Assembly (NCBI RefSeq): GCF_004795055.1
Contig: NZ_SSBJ01000004.1
Coordinates: 124,001-188,000, forward strand
DNA from: Streptomyces sp. A1136
GTDB taxonomy: Bacteria > Actinomycetota > Actinomycetes > Streptomycetales > Streptomycetaceae
DNA length: 64,000 bases
Direction of reading: 5' to 3'
The position numbers were made by a program, and so were the translations under genes. The notes beneath the pieces were generated by a model. That model saw nothing but the letters and a program-made list of their open reading frames with translations. It was not told the DNA's origin and searched no databases. Of the stretch, positions 33,858-42,509 are shown in pieces; positions within the stretch are counted from its first letter, which is position 1, and each line of letters begins with the position of its first letter.

Positions 33858-36029
33858 ATGGTCCACCGACTCGAACGCCTGGTCATCCGGCACACCCACC
33901 GTATTCCCGGCCCCACAGGACGCGCCGGGGAAGGCGCTGTCGCGGCGCGGCGGTTCGACGCCGCGCTGATGTCCGTGGGCTTCAAGCTCTCGGCCGAGCT
34001 GCTCGCGCACCTGTCGGGGCTTTCCGAGGACGCGGTGATCGAGACCGCCGCACGGACGCTGGACACCGTCCGGGAGATGGTCGGCGACCACGTGCGGCAC
34101 AACGTGTACTTCGTCGATTTCCCTGCCAATGTCCCGGACACGTTCGACTTCTGGATGCGATGCCTGGCCGACGCGCTCGCCGACGACGCCACGCGCGCGA
34201 GCACGCTGGAGCAGCTGAGCACCGGGGTGGTGAACCTGCTCACCCTCCCGTCGTACGGGAACCAGCCGCACACCTACGCCGAGATGCTCGCTCACCACGA
34301 CGAGCTGATCACCGCGGCGGGAGACCGTATGACGGTCCTGCACTTGGGCGGCACACTCGACGCCGAAATCACCTCCCTCTACCTGGCGTTGGCCGGCAGC
34401 ACCACCCCTCTCGGCGAGGACGGCCTGTGTGACCTGCGGGACCTCGCCGGCCACTGCGCCGACCGGCCGCAGCCCGAAAAGATCCCCGTACGGGAGAACC
34501 GGGCCGTGGTCAACCAGGCCCGGTTGATGGTCGGTACGGGCCTGCTCCTCGACACGGTCACCGACGGGCTCCGCCTGGCCTGCGCGCTCGTGGGCGGCGA
34601 CGTGACCTTGCAGGAGCCCACACGGCTGCGCACGCTGCCCCGCTCGGTGCGCCGGGCGCTGCTGGCGGCCCTTGACGCGGTCGTCGCCGCGGCGCCGGCC
34701 AAGCTCGCCGACGTACACGCCCACCGCGAGATGTGGAAGCGGCTCGGCGAGCGGCTGCACCCGCACGAGTACCCGCAGTGGCCGCACGCGGCCGACGTGT
34801 TCGCCGTCGCCCGCGGGGAGAAGACGGCGCGCTCCCTGGACAGCCGGGTCGAGGAACTGCTTGCCCGCGGCGACACCACAACGGCCGTAGAGCTGCTGAA
34901 GGCCGCGCCCGGCAAACTCTTCCGCTCCCTGGATCGGTTGCTTCGCGACTCCTCCACCCAGGAAGAGCGCGACGTCATCGTGGTCGCCGCCGAGCAGGTC
35001 GTCCGCGATGTCTCCGGCCGGGTCCTGTTGTCGGTGCGCCAGCACCTGCACAACCGTGAGCAGGAAACCGGCGAGCAGCGCCTGTTCGTCAACCGCCTCG
35101 GCCGGGCCTGGGTCACCGACGACACGCGCCGGCCGGTGTTCGCGCCCGAGCGCGAGCGGCTGATCGCCGCACTCGACGCGGAGCTGCGCCGCCGGCTGCC
35201 CGCCGCGGACCACCTGCTGATCGACCCGGAGGTCCTGGACGTGGCGTTGCCGCTGAGCGGCAAGGCCACCGAGTCCGGGCTCGGCGTGCTGCCGCGCGGC
35301 TCGGTGTCCCGTGTCGACGGAGAACTGCTGCGATTCTTCGTGTACTGGAAGCAGAGCGAGCGCTCCACCGACTACGACCTGTCCGCCGCGCTCCTGAACG
35401 CCGACTACTCGACCGCCTCCTGGCTGTCGTACACCAACCTGCGCGGTGTCGAGGGGGAGCACTCCGGCGACATCACGAGCGCCCCCGACGGAGCCTCGGA
35501 GTTCATCAACCTGCGCCTGGGCGCTGTACGCGCCACTTGCGTCGTGCCGCAGATCAACATCTACTCCGGAGAGGGCTTCGAGGAGGTCGAGGAGTCGTTC
35601 TTCGGGTTCATGCTGCGCGAGGGCGAGCAGAAGGGACGCCCGTTCGAGCCGCGCACGGTACGCGCGAAGTCGGGACTGCGCGGTCCGGGCCGGGTCGCCC
35701 TGCCACTGGTCTTCCTGCGCGGGTCCGACGGCCGCTGGCGCGCCAAGTGGCTGCACCTGTACCTGAAGGGGACCCCGTCGTCGAACAGGGTCGAGGGCAA
35801 CCGGGTGACGGTCGCGACGCTGCTGCGCGGCATCGTCGAGCGCGAGCAGCTCACCGTGCGCTACCTCACCGAGCTGATGACCGGCAGCGCGACGACGGTC
35901 ACCGCCTGGGACGGCAAGACGGTCCCGGCGGGGCCCGTCACCTACATCGGCCTGGAGCGCCCCGCCGGGCTGCACCGGCAGTCGCGGATCGTCACTCCCG
36001 AAAACCTGAGTGACCTGATCCCCGCCTGA
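33858..36029 (+). CDS. large TerD-domain protein
   Basis: 723 residues, starting ATG at 33858 (VHRLERLVIRHTHR); an in-frame region upstream lacks coding character. The N-terminal ~480 residues are an uncharacterised, mostly helical module (SEDAVIETAARTLDTVREMVGDHVRHN, NVPDTFDFWMRCLADALADD). The C-terminal ~200 match the TerD fold: ELLRFFVYWKQSERSTDYDLSAALLNADY, EFINLRLGAVRATCVVPQINIYSGEGF, RVALPLVFLRGSDGRWRAKWLHLYLKG. TerD domains bind calcium and occur in tellurite/stress and phage-conflict loci. Terminator at 36122-36159. Confidence 0.82.
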   Translation: MVHRLERLVIRHTHRIPGPTGRAGEGAVAARRFDAALMSVGFKLSAELLAHLSGLSEDAVIETAARTLDTVREMVGDHVRHNVYFVDFPANVPDTFDFWMRCLADALADDATRASTLEQLSTGVVNLLTLPSYGNQPHTYAEMLAHHDELITAAGDRMTVLHLGGTLDAEITSLYLALAGSTTPLGEDGLCDLRDLAGHCADRPQPEKIPVRENRAVVNQARLMVGTGLLLDTVTDGLRLACALVGGDVTLQEPTRLRTLPRSVRRALLAALDAVVAAAPAKLADVHAHREMWKRLGERLHPHEYPQWPHAADVFAVARGEKTARSLDSRVEELLARGDTTTAVELLKAAPGKLFRSLDRLLRDSSTQEERDVIVVAAEQVVRDVSGRVLLSVRQHLHNREQETGEQRLFVNRLGRAWVTDDTRRPVFAPERERLIAALDAELRRRLPAADHLLIDPEVLDVALPLSGKATESGLGVLPRGSVSRVDGELLRFFVYWKQSERSTDYDLSAALLNADYSTASWLSYTNLRGVEGEHSGDITSAPDGASEFINLRLGAVRATCVVPQINIYSGEGFEEVEESFFGFMLREGEQKGRPFEPRTVRAKSGLRGPGRVALPLVFLRGSDGRWRAKWLHLYLKGTPSSNRVEGNRVTVATLLRGIVEREQLTVRYLTELMTGSATTVTAWDGKTVPAGPVTYIGLERPAGLHRQSRIVTPENLSDLIPA

Positions 36030-36121
36030 CTGTTAACGTGTTCGTGGCGAGGCCATGAGGGGGCTTCCTTCTCCACACTCCTGAAATTAGTCCCTTCGCT
36101 TTCCTCGCCACCGACTTGAGG

Positions 36122-36159
36122 CCTCCGGCCGACCTGCCTCCGCGCGGGACGGCCGGAGG
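36122..36159 (+). terminator. hairpin downstream of TerD-domain gene
   Basis: CCTCCGGCC (36122-36130) pairs with GGCCGGAGG (36151-36159) and is followed by TTTCT, a good rho-independent shape for the rightward gene. Also lies beyond the leftward PhzF stop. Confidence 0.75.
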
Positions 36160-36210
36160 TTTCTCGATGTCGGCACGGGGGTTCACACCGGCCGGTGGGT
36201 GTCGTAGGGG

Positions 36211-37101
36211 TCAGGGCAGCTCGGCCAGTTGCCCGTTGCCGACGAGCGCGACGGAGCCACCGACCTCCACCGTGTGCACGGCCTCCCCGCCGCCGTGTGC
36301 GCAGATGGTCATTTCGCTGGGCCGGCCGGTGAAGCGGCCTTGCCGCAACCGGGTGCGCTCTCCGTCGCCGACGCGGTCGTGGCGGCGCAGGTACGCGGCG
36401 GCGCAGGCCGCGCCGCTGCCGGTGGCAGTGTCCTCGAGGCGGCCGTCGTTGGTCCAGTGCCGGCCTTCCATGGCGGTGGTGTCGAGGAGGTACGCGAATT
36501 CGGCCCCGAGCCGGGCCAGCGGAGCGTCGAGCGGGATGGTGACGCGGGCGCGCGCCAGTGCCTCCCCCCGTACGGGCAGCACCAGGTAGCGCAGGCCGGT
36601 CGACACCGTCTCCGGTGGCAGGCCCGGGTCCAGGTCGTGGAGTCCGAGGGAGAACCAGGAGGCGATCTCGGCGGCGATCGCCGGGTCCGTACCGTACGGG
36701 CGGCCGGCGAACTCGGCGGGGCCGACGCGCAAGGTGCTGTCGTACTGCCGTGGTCCGCGGCGGCGGGTGGCGACCTCCACGGTGCGGGCCGGCAGCCGCA
36801 GGGTCCAAGTGGTCTCGTCCCCGGTGACGCCGGGGTCGCCCTCCAAAGCGTGCAGCACGCTCGCCGCACCGATGAGGGGGTGACCCGCGAAGTCGAGCTC
36901 GCCGGCGAGGTCGAAGACCCGCGCCCGGTGAGTGCGCGGCCGCGCGGAGTCCCGGGTCAGGAAGACCGATTCGAAGTGCCGCAGTTCCCGGGTGACGGCC
37001 AACATCTGGGCGGGGGTGAGGCCTTCGGCTTCGGGGAAGACGGCGAGGCTGTTGCCGCTGTAGGGGCGGTCGGTGAAGACGTCGACGTGGGTGTAGCGCA
37101 C
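36211..37101 (-). CDS. PhzF family isomerase-like protein
   Basis: 296 residues with the diaminopimelate-epimerase-like fold: catalytic E44 in RHFESVFLT, GHPLIGAASVLHAL, and C-terminal DTATGSGAACAAAYL. GTG start at 37101 with AAGGAG 7 bases upstream. PhzF isomerises trans-2,3-dihydro-3-hydroxyanthranilate in phenazine pathways, but most homologues act elsewhere and no phenazine genes are here. The start lies inside the 3' end of the MFS reading frame. Confidence 0.87.
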   Translation of the reverse strand: MRYTHVDVFTDRPYSGNSLAVFPEAEGLTPAQMLAVTRELRHFESVFLTRDSARPRTHRARVFDLAGELDFAGHPLIGAASVLHALEGDPGVTGDETTWTLRLPARTVEVATRRRGPRQYDSTLRVGPAEFAGRPYGTDPAIAAEIASWFSLGLHDLDPGLPPETVSTGLRYLVLPVRGEALARARVTIPLDAPLARLGAEFAYLLDTTAMEGRHWTNDGRLEDTATGSGAACAAAYLRRHDRVGDGERTRLRQGRFTGRPSEMTICAHGGGEAVHTVEVGGSVALVGNGQLAELP

Positions 37102-38468
37102 GGGGTGCTCCTTGAGTGGGACGGGGGGCGGTGAGCCGATGGGGCGGGGGAGCGGGGGAGCCCAGGTTCGGGCCGTGCTGCCGCGGGGACATGGCCGCGT
37201 TCCTCCGGGTCCGGCGGTTCGCGTGTCGTCCGCAGCGGCGAGAGGAGGAGCGGGATCACGGCGAGGAGCTCGCCCAGCGCCCCGGTCCACAGGGCGGTCC
37301 GGGCCCCGAACCGATCTCCCAGCAACCCTCCGACGAGCCCGCCCACCGGCATCGCCCCCCACACCAGGAAGCGGAAGGTGGCTGTCATCCGCCCCAGGAG
37401 CGGCTCGGGGCACAGCCGCTGGCGGTAGGCGACCGAGAAGACCTTGAAGGTCACGAAGGCGGTCCAGCCGAGCCCCTGGAGGACGACGGCGACCGCGAAC
37501 CGCCAGTCCGCCCGGTAGAAGGGCAACGCGAGCAGCCACAGCAGGGCGCTGACGACCAGCGACGCGCACATGGCGCGCCCCTGGCCGAGCCGTGCGGCGA
37601 TCCGCCGGGTGAGCAGGCTGCCGATCAGCCCGCCGACGGCTTCCGCGGTGAACACCGCACCGCACAGCAGCGGGGACAGCCCGAGGTCGCCGGCCAGCAG
37701 CACCAGGAGCATGGACGCGCCGACGGTGCCGCACAGGTTGGAGATGGCGGCGCCGAGGCAGAGGGCCCGCAGCGCACGGTCGCGGAAGACGAAGCGCAGA
37801 CCTTCGGTGATCTCGGCGCGCAACGTGGTCCCCGGCCGCGGTCCGGACCGCCTGCCGAGGGGGCCGACGCGCGAGAGGAGCAGCGCCGAGAGGGCAAAGC
37901 TGAGGGCGTCGAGGGCGAGGGCGACGGGCGCGGTCAGCGCACCCACCAGTCCTCCGGCCAGGCCGGGGCCGCCGACCTGGGTGATGTTGCGGGTGGCCTC
38001 CAGCCTCACGTTGGCCCGCACCAGCCGCGGGCCGCCCACCAGCCGCGGGAGCGCGCTCTGTGCGGCCACGTCGAAGAAGACCGTGCACACCGACATCCCG
38101 AGCGCCACGGCGTAGAGCTGAAGGAGGGTCAGCGCTCCCAGCCAGGCCGTGACGGGGATCGAGAGGAGCAGGACGGCGCGACCGAGGTCGCCCGAGACGA
38201 GCAGGGGTCGCAGCGGCAGCCGGTCCACCCAGGCGCCGGCGGGCAGGCCGATGAGCAGGAAGGCCAGGTACTCGCAGACGACGAGCAGGCCGGTCTCGAA
38301 GGGTGTGGCGTGGAGGGTACCGATCGCCACCAGGGGGAGACCGAGCAGGGTGATGGCCGAACCCGACTGGCTCACGGTGTCGGCGATCCACAGCGGGCGG
38401 AAGCCGGAGCCGATGAGCGGGCGGCCGCGTCGGGGGCGGAGAGCGGCGTCCGGGCGGAGGTGCGTCAT
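36957..38468 (-). CDS. MFS transporter (enterobactin-exporter/MFS_3 type)
   Basis: About 12 membrane helices in residues 20-420 (FRPLWIADTVSQSGSAITLLGLPLVAI, GLPAGAWVDRLPLRPLLVSGDLGRA). The last ~50 residues are Pro/Ser/Thr-rich and are simply the PhzF start read in another frame: the overlap is 145 nt. The natural stop was probably just after the RTTREPPDPEERG region, and a small indel may have extended the frame. ATG at 38468. Divergent from an ArsR-type regulator, a frequent arrangement for MFS_3 exporters. Confidence 0.85.
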   Translation of the reverse strand: MTHLRPDAALRPRRGRPLIGSGFRPLWIADTVSQSGSAITLLGLPLVAIGTLHATPFETGLLVVCEYLAFLLIGLPAGAWVDRLPLRPLLVSGDLGRAVLLLSIPVTAWLGALTLLQLYAVALGMSVCTVFFDVAAQSALPRLVGGPRLVRANVRLEATRNITQVGGPGLAGGLVGALTAPVALALDALSFALSALLLSRVGPLGRRSGPRPGTTLRAEITEGLRFVFRDRALRALCLGAAISNLCGTVGASMLLVLLAGDLGLSPLLCGAVFTAEAVGGLIGSLLTRRIAARLGQGRAMCASLVVSALLWLLALPFYRADWRFAVAVVLQGLGWTAFVTFKVFSVAYRQRLCPEPLLGRMTATFRFLVWGAMPVGGLVGGLLGDRFGARTALWTGALGELLAVIPLLLSPLRTTREPPDPEERGHVPAAARPEPGLPRSPAPSAHRPPSHSRSTPCATPTSTSSPTAPTAATASPSSPKPKASPPPRCWPSPGNCGTSNRSS

Positions 38469-38600
38469 GGGTACGAAGATCACCGGGCCTGCCGGGGGCG
38501 GCCATTGTTTTAGTCTGGACCGAAAGGTGGCGGGCCGACGCGCCTGCCGGCGGGCTTCGTAGGCGCGCGGGCTTTCGCTGGCGGCCGGAGGGGGCGGGGC

Positions 38601-39515
38601 ATGGGTGAGGTTCGGTTCGGAGTGCGGGACGTCGCGGGCGTCAGGTTCGCGATATCACCGCTCTGGGAGACCGTCACCAGTTTCTCCGCCGCCTCGGACC
38701 CGGGGCGCTACGCCATCCACCTGCCCTGGCTCAGATCGGTACGGGCACTGCGGGAGGACCGGGCCCTGGCCGCGCGGACCGCACCCTTGCGGGCTCTGGC
38801 CGTCGTCGATCCCCTGCGAGGTGACCTCCCGGACTTCCTGACGCCCCCTCCACGCTGCCCGCTGGCCGAATTCGAAGAGGAACTCGCGAACCTGTCGGCC
38901 ACCTCGGCCGAGGAGTCCGGAGCGGCTCTGCCGGAGCTGGCGGACGCCCTGCGCGCCTGGTGGGAGGCGGCGGTCCGGCCGTTCTGGCCCCGGATCCGGG
39001 CGGTATTGGAGGCGGACATCGCGTATCGCACGCGGCAACTGGCCGAGGACGGCATCCAGGAGGTGCTCGCCCGCCTCCATCCCGCGCTGCACTGGACGGG
39101 CGACCGCCTGGTCTTCCCCCATCTGCCCTCGGAGTTCCTCGACCTGGACGGTGCGGGGATCACCCTGGCGCCCAGCGCCTTCGCGGTCCACTGCCGGCTG
39201 CTGACCGGCCCCGGGCCGACGCCACCGGCCGCCGTCTACCCGTCGAGGGCGGTCGGCACCTTGTGGGAGTGTCACGGCGCGTCCGGCGACGGGCTGGCCC
39301 GCCTGTTGGGCCGCAGCCGGGCCAGACTGCTCGCGTTCACGAGCTCGCCCGCCACCACGACCCAGCTGGCGGCCCGTACGGGGCTGAGTCTGGGCGCGGT
39401 CTCCCAGCACCTCGCGGTGCTGCGCGAGGCCGGTCTCGTCACGAGCCACCGCTACCGGCGCGAGGTGCACTATGCCACCAGCGAGCTGGGCGACGCGCTG
39501 CTGGAACGCGCGTAG
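38601..39515 (+). CDS. ArsR-type regulator with DUF5937 domain
   Basis: 304 residues. N-terminal DUF5937 (FAISPLWETVTSFSAASDPGRYAIHLPWL) and C-terminal winged helix SPATTTQLAARTGLSLGAVSQHLAVLREAGLVTSHRYRREVHY. ATG at 38601 after GGAGGGGGCGGGGC. Divergent from the MFS exporter, which it probably represses; the 130-bp gap holds TTTTAGTCTGGACCGAAA near 38508-38525 as a possible operator. Confidence 0.87.
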   Translation: MGEVRFGVRDVAGVRFAISPLWETVTSFSAASDPGRYAIHLPWLRSVRALREDRALAARTAPLRALAVVDPLRGDLPDFLTPPPRCPLAEFEEELANLSATSAEESGAALPELADALRAWWEAAVRPFWPRIRAVLEADIAYRTRQLAEDGIQEVLARLHPALHWTGDRLVFPHLPSEFLDLDGAGITLAPSAFAVHCRLLTGPGPTPPAAVYPSRAVGTLWECHGASGDGLARLLGRSRARLLAFTSSPATTTQLAARTGLSLGAVSQHLAVLREAGLVTSHRYRREVHYATSELGDALLERA

Positions 39516-39612
39516 GCCTTCCGCCGGGACGGGCCCACGTGCACCGATCCTGCGGCCTCCCTCACGCCCGGTTGTGGGAGATGTCCTTCCACCGCCGGCC
39601 GCGCCCGGGCGA

Positions 39613-40575
39613 TCAGCGGGCCGATCCTCGCGCCTCGGCGGCGGTGACGACCGGCCTTCCGTGTGCACCGCCGGATATCGACATCGAGAGTCCCTCGGTC
39701 AACCACCTGTGGGCCACCGTCATGTTGAGCACGCGTCCGCCGGTGGCGGTGCCGACCAGCGACCAATATCGCTCCAGACGAGGGTCGAAGCCGGATGACC
39801 TCGACACCAGCCCGTGCAGGTGTGCGCGAAACGCGGGGGTGTCCGACTCCCGTCGCGCTCGTGCGTGGGCGGATACGAAGGCGTTCACCGCGTCCCCGGC
39901 GCCGGGCGGCAGACCCTGGGCCAAAGCCGCCGCCGTCAGAGCGGCAGCCTCGTCGATCTCCCCGTAAAAGGCCGGGGCGTCCCTCATCTCCTGGTCGTGG
40001 TCCTGGGTCCAGCGGGTGAATCCGGGTGTGGAGATGAGCACATGAAGCTCGGCGTACGCCAGGACCGTCACGGGATCGGGGTCCTGCGGAGGGTCGGGTG
40101 ACAGCATGGCGATCATGATGTCGAGCCGGCGCTTGGGCATGGCCGCGGACAGCTCGCGGTACCAGTGATCGGTGAGGGTGCGACGCGCCTGTGGGAGCCG
40201 CTGCACGCGAGAGAGGATCTCCAGCCGGCGGAGCCGTTCCTCGCTCGGGCAGTCGTCCAGGGACTGAAGGGTGGCCTGGCGCCACCGTAGTCGGGTCAGC
40301 CGTTCCTGTACCGCTTCGAGTTCGGTTTCCACCAGTTCGCCGATGGAGCACTCACCGGTGACCACCTGGGTGACGGCCGCTATCGGAGTGTCCAGCGCCC
40401 GTAGCCGTCTGATGAGACCGATCCGTTCCCACGCCTCAGGACCGTAGCGTCGATGGCCGCCGGTGCTACGGCTGGTCACGGGCAGAAGACCGCTGTCGGA
40501 GTAGTAGCGGAGCGTCTTCACCGGGATCCCCGTACCGGCCGCGAGCTCACCGATGCTCCACGTGTCTTGCGTCAC
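39613..40575 (-). CDS. MerR family regulator
   Basis: 320 residues. N-terminal MerR helix-turn-helix (SIGELAAGTGIPVKTLRYYSDSGLLPVTSRSTGGHRRYGPEAWERI), coiled-coil linker, and a C-terminal ~190-residue helical effector domain. GTG at 40575; longer in-frame starts overlap the divergent promoter and are rejected. It faces a carboxylesterase across a MerR-type promoter with an exact dyad. Confidence 0.88.
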   Translation of the reverse strand: MTQDTWSIGELAAGTGIPVKTLRYYSDSGLLPVTSRSTGGHRRYGPEAWERIGLIRRLRALDTPIAAVTQVVTGECSIGELVETELEAVQERLTRLRWRQATLQSLDDCPSEERLRRLEILSRVQRLPQARRTLTDHWYRELSAAMPKRRLDIMIAMLSPDPPQDPDPVTVLAYAELHVLISTPGFTRWTQDHDQEMRDAPAFYGEIDEAAALTAAALAQGLPPGAGDAVNAFVSAHARARRESDTPAFRAHLHGLVSRSSGFDPRLERYWSLVGTATGGRVLNMTVAHRWLTEGLSMSISGGAHGRPVVTAAEARGSAR

Positions 40576-40581
40576 AGTCTC

Positions 40582-40613
40582 TTGAACCTCCAGCGCACGG
40601 GAGGTTCTAGCGT
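40582..40613 (+). promoter_or_regulatory. MerR-type promoter/operator
   Basis: Exact dyad AACCTCC-N8-GGAGGTT (40585-40591 / 40600-40606) lies between TTGAAC (40582-40587) and TAGCGT (40608-40613), a 19-20 bp spacer. MerR activators recognise dyads inside such over-long spacers. Orientation drives the carboxylesterase gene. Confidence 0.75.
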
Positions 40614-40677
40614 ACTGAGCAGCGGCCGACCCGGTCCGACCCGAACCTTTCCGCCCGGCCAAGAACGGTGGGTACCC

Positions 40678-42369
40678 ATGTCCCCGACCACGACAGCATC
40701 GCGTCCTCACAGAAGAGACGGGCTCCCTTCGGCGCTCCGCCTCTTGGTGTGCGCGCTGGCACTACTCGCGGCCACCGCCGAGCCGGCGGCCGGCGCACAA
40801 CCCGGTCCCTCACGAACCACGACGCAGGGCGCAACCGTCGTGCAGACCGACCACGGCCTGGTACGCGGCGCGGCACACGGCTCGTACACCACCTTCGACG
40901 GCATTCCCTACGCCGCACCGCCGACCGGACCGCTGCGGTGGCGCGCCCCGGTGCCCGCCGGCACATGGCAGGGTGTCCGGGATGCCACGACGGCCGCCCC
41001 GCGCTGTGTGCAGATGGTGGCGCCGGGCGCGGGCGCTGCCGTCGGCTCGGAGGACTGCCTCTACCTCAACGTCACGACGCCGTCGACGAAACCGACCGGG
41101 GGGAGCCGGCCGGTGATGGTGTGGATGCACGGCGGCGCGTTCCTGGGCGGGTCCGGCAGCGACTACAGCGCCGAACGACTGGCGGTCAGGGGTGACACGG
41201 TAGTGGTCACGGTCAACTACCGGTTGGGCATCTTCGGTTACTTCGGCCACCCCGAGCTGGGTTCCGCCCCACCGTTCGGCCTTGCCGACCAGCAGGCCGC
41301 CCTGCGCTGGGTGCGGGCGAACGCGGAGCGCTTCGGCGGTGACCCGGGCAATGTCACCCTGTTCGGGGAGTCGGCAGGCGCCCTCGGCATCTGCGCCCAC
41401 CTCACCTCGCCGACGGCCGCCGGACTCTTCCAGCGGGCCGTGCTCCAAAGCGGTTCCTGCCTCACGTCCTTCCCCCGCGGCGCCCTCGGACCGGGATCAC
41501 CGGCGTACGAGCCGTTCGCGGCGCAGCGCGATGTCCAGGCGGCCGGTGTCGAGGCCGCCCGACAACTGGGCTGCGCGGAGGGCGGGGGAGACGAGGTGCT
41601 GGCGTGTCTGCGCGGGCAGAGCACGGATCGCCTGGCCACCGCGCAACTGATGCAGTCTTTCAACCGGCCCGCCTTCGGCAACCCGCTGCTGCCCGCGGCA
41701 CCGGACCAGGCTTTGGCGGCGGGGAACTTCCTCCGGGTGCCGGTCATCCAGGGCACCAATCACGACGAGATGCGGATGTTCGTCGGCCTGTCGCTCGCCG
41801 CGTTCCCGATCCGCACCGAGAACGACTACCGCACCCGTCTGGAGGACGCCTTCGGGCTTGCGGCCCCGGCCGTCGAGGCGCGGTATCCGGCAGCCCACCA
41901 CCCGACGCCGGCACTGGCCTGGGCCGCGGTACTGACGGATCGGTCGTTCACCTGCACCACCCTGGCAGCCGGCCGGGCCATGGCCGCTCACGCCCCGGGC
42001 CTCCCCGTCCGCGCTTACGAGTTCAGCGATCCGGATGCTCCGGTCCTCGCCGGTCTGCCGGCGAACCGGGGCTTCCCCTACGGTGCGGCGCACGGCTTCG
42101 AGATGCCGTTCCTGTTCTCCTCCTTCCCCACCGAGCGACCGCTGACCGACGCCCAGCGCGCCTTGTCGGACCGGATGATCGACTACTGGGCGAACTTCGC
42201 GCGCACCGGCAACCCGAACGCTCCCGACGCGCCGCTCTGGCCTGCCTTCCGCCCTTCGCCGGCCCTCGCGCAGCCGGTGCAGTCGTTGGCTCCCGGGCCG
42301 GGCGGAATCCACCCCGTCGACGTGGGTGCCGCGCACCACTGCTCCTTCTGGGATCACCTGCGCCGGTGA
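40678..42369 (+). CDS. secreted type-B carboxylesterase
   Basis: 563 residues. Sec signal peptide (SALRLLVCALALLAATAEPAAGA). Carboxylesterase-B motifs: GIPYAAPPTGPLRW, EDCLYLNV, HGGAF oxyanion, nucleophile GESAG (about residue 231), Glu/Asp and C-terminal His in AHGFEMPFLF. ATG at 40678. The upstream MerR-type promoter suggests induction by a small molecule sensed by the divergent MerR regulator. Predicted extracellular ester hydrolase. Confidence 0.92.
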   Translation: MSPTTTASRPHRRDGLPSALRLLVCALALLAATAEPAAGAQPGPSRTTTQGATVVQTDHGLVRGAAHGSYTTFDGIPYAAPPTGPLRWRAPVPAGTWQGVRDATTAAPRCVQMVAPGAGAAVGSEDCLYLNVTTPSTKPTGGSRPVMVWMHGGAFLGGSGSDYSAERLAVRGDTVVVTVNYRLGIFGYFGHPELGSAPPFGLADQQAALRWVRANAERFGGDPGNVTLFGESAGALGICAHLTSPTAAGLFQRAVLQSGSCLTSFPRGALGPGSPAYEPFAAQRDVQAAGVEAARQLGCAEGGGDEVLACLRGQSTDRLATAQLMQSFNRPAFGNPLLPAAPDQALAAGNFLRVPVIQGTNHDEMRMFVGLSLAAFPIRTENDYRTRLEDAFGLAAPAVEARYPAAHHPTPALAWAAVLTDRSFTCTTLAAGRAMAAHAPGLPVRAYEFSDPDAPVLAGLPANRGFPYGAAHGFEMPFLFSSFPTERPLTDAQRALSDRMIDYWANFARTGNPNAPDAPLWPAFRPSPALAQPVQSLAPGPGGIHPVDVGAAHHCSFWDHLRR

Positions 42370-42431
42370 GCTTGCGCGCGCAGGTGAAGACCGTTTCGGA
42401 GGCGGCTGTGCCTGAGCGGCGGGAGGGCCGT

Positions 42432-42484
42432 GCCGGCCGCAGGCGCAGGACGGGTCACGTAGGAAGTCCGCGCCTGCGGCCGGC
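42432..42484. terminator. long perfect hairpin between convergent genes
   Basis: GCCGGCCGCAGGCGC (42432-42446) pairs exactly with GCGCCTGCGGCCGGC (42470-42484), with a 23-nt loop. It lies between the carboxylesterase stop and the serine hydrolase stop, so it can serve both strands. Confidence 0.75.
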
Positions 42485-42509
42485 AGGCCTTCGCCCGCAC
42501 GAAGCGGAC

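Noticed and set aside
33687..35975. Very long open frame on the strand opposite the TerD-domain gene
   Set aside because: Composition is Arg/Gly/Gln/Val-rich with no family signal. It mirrors the third-position GC of the real gene, as often happens in Streptomyces.
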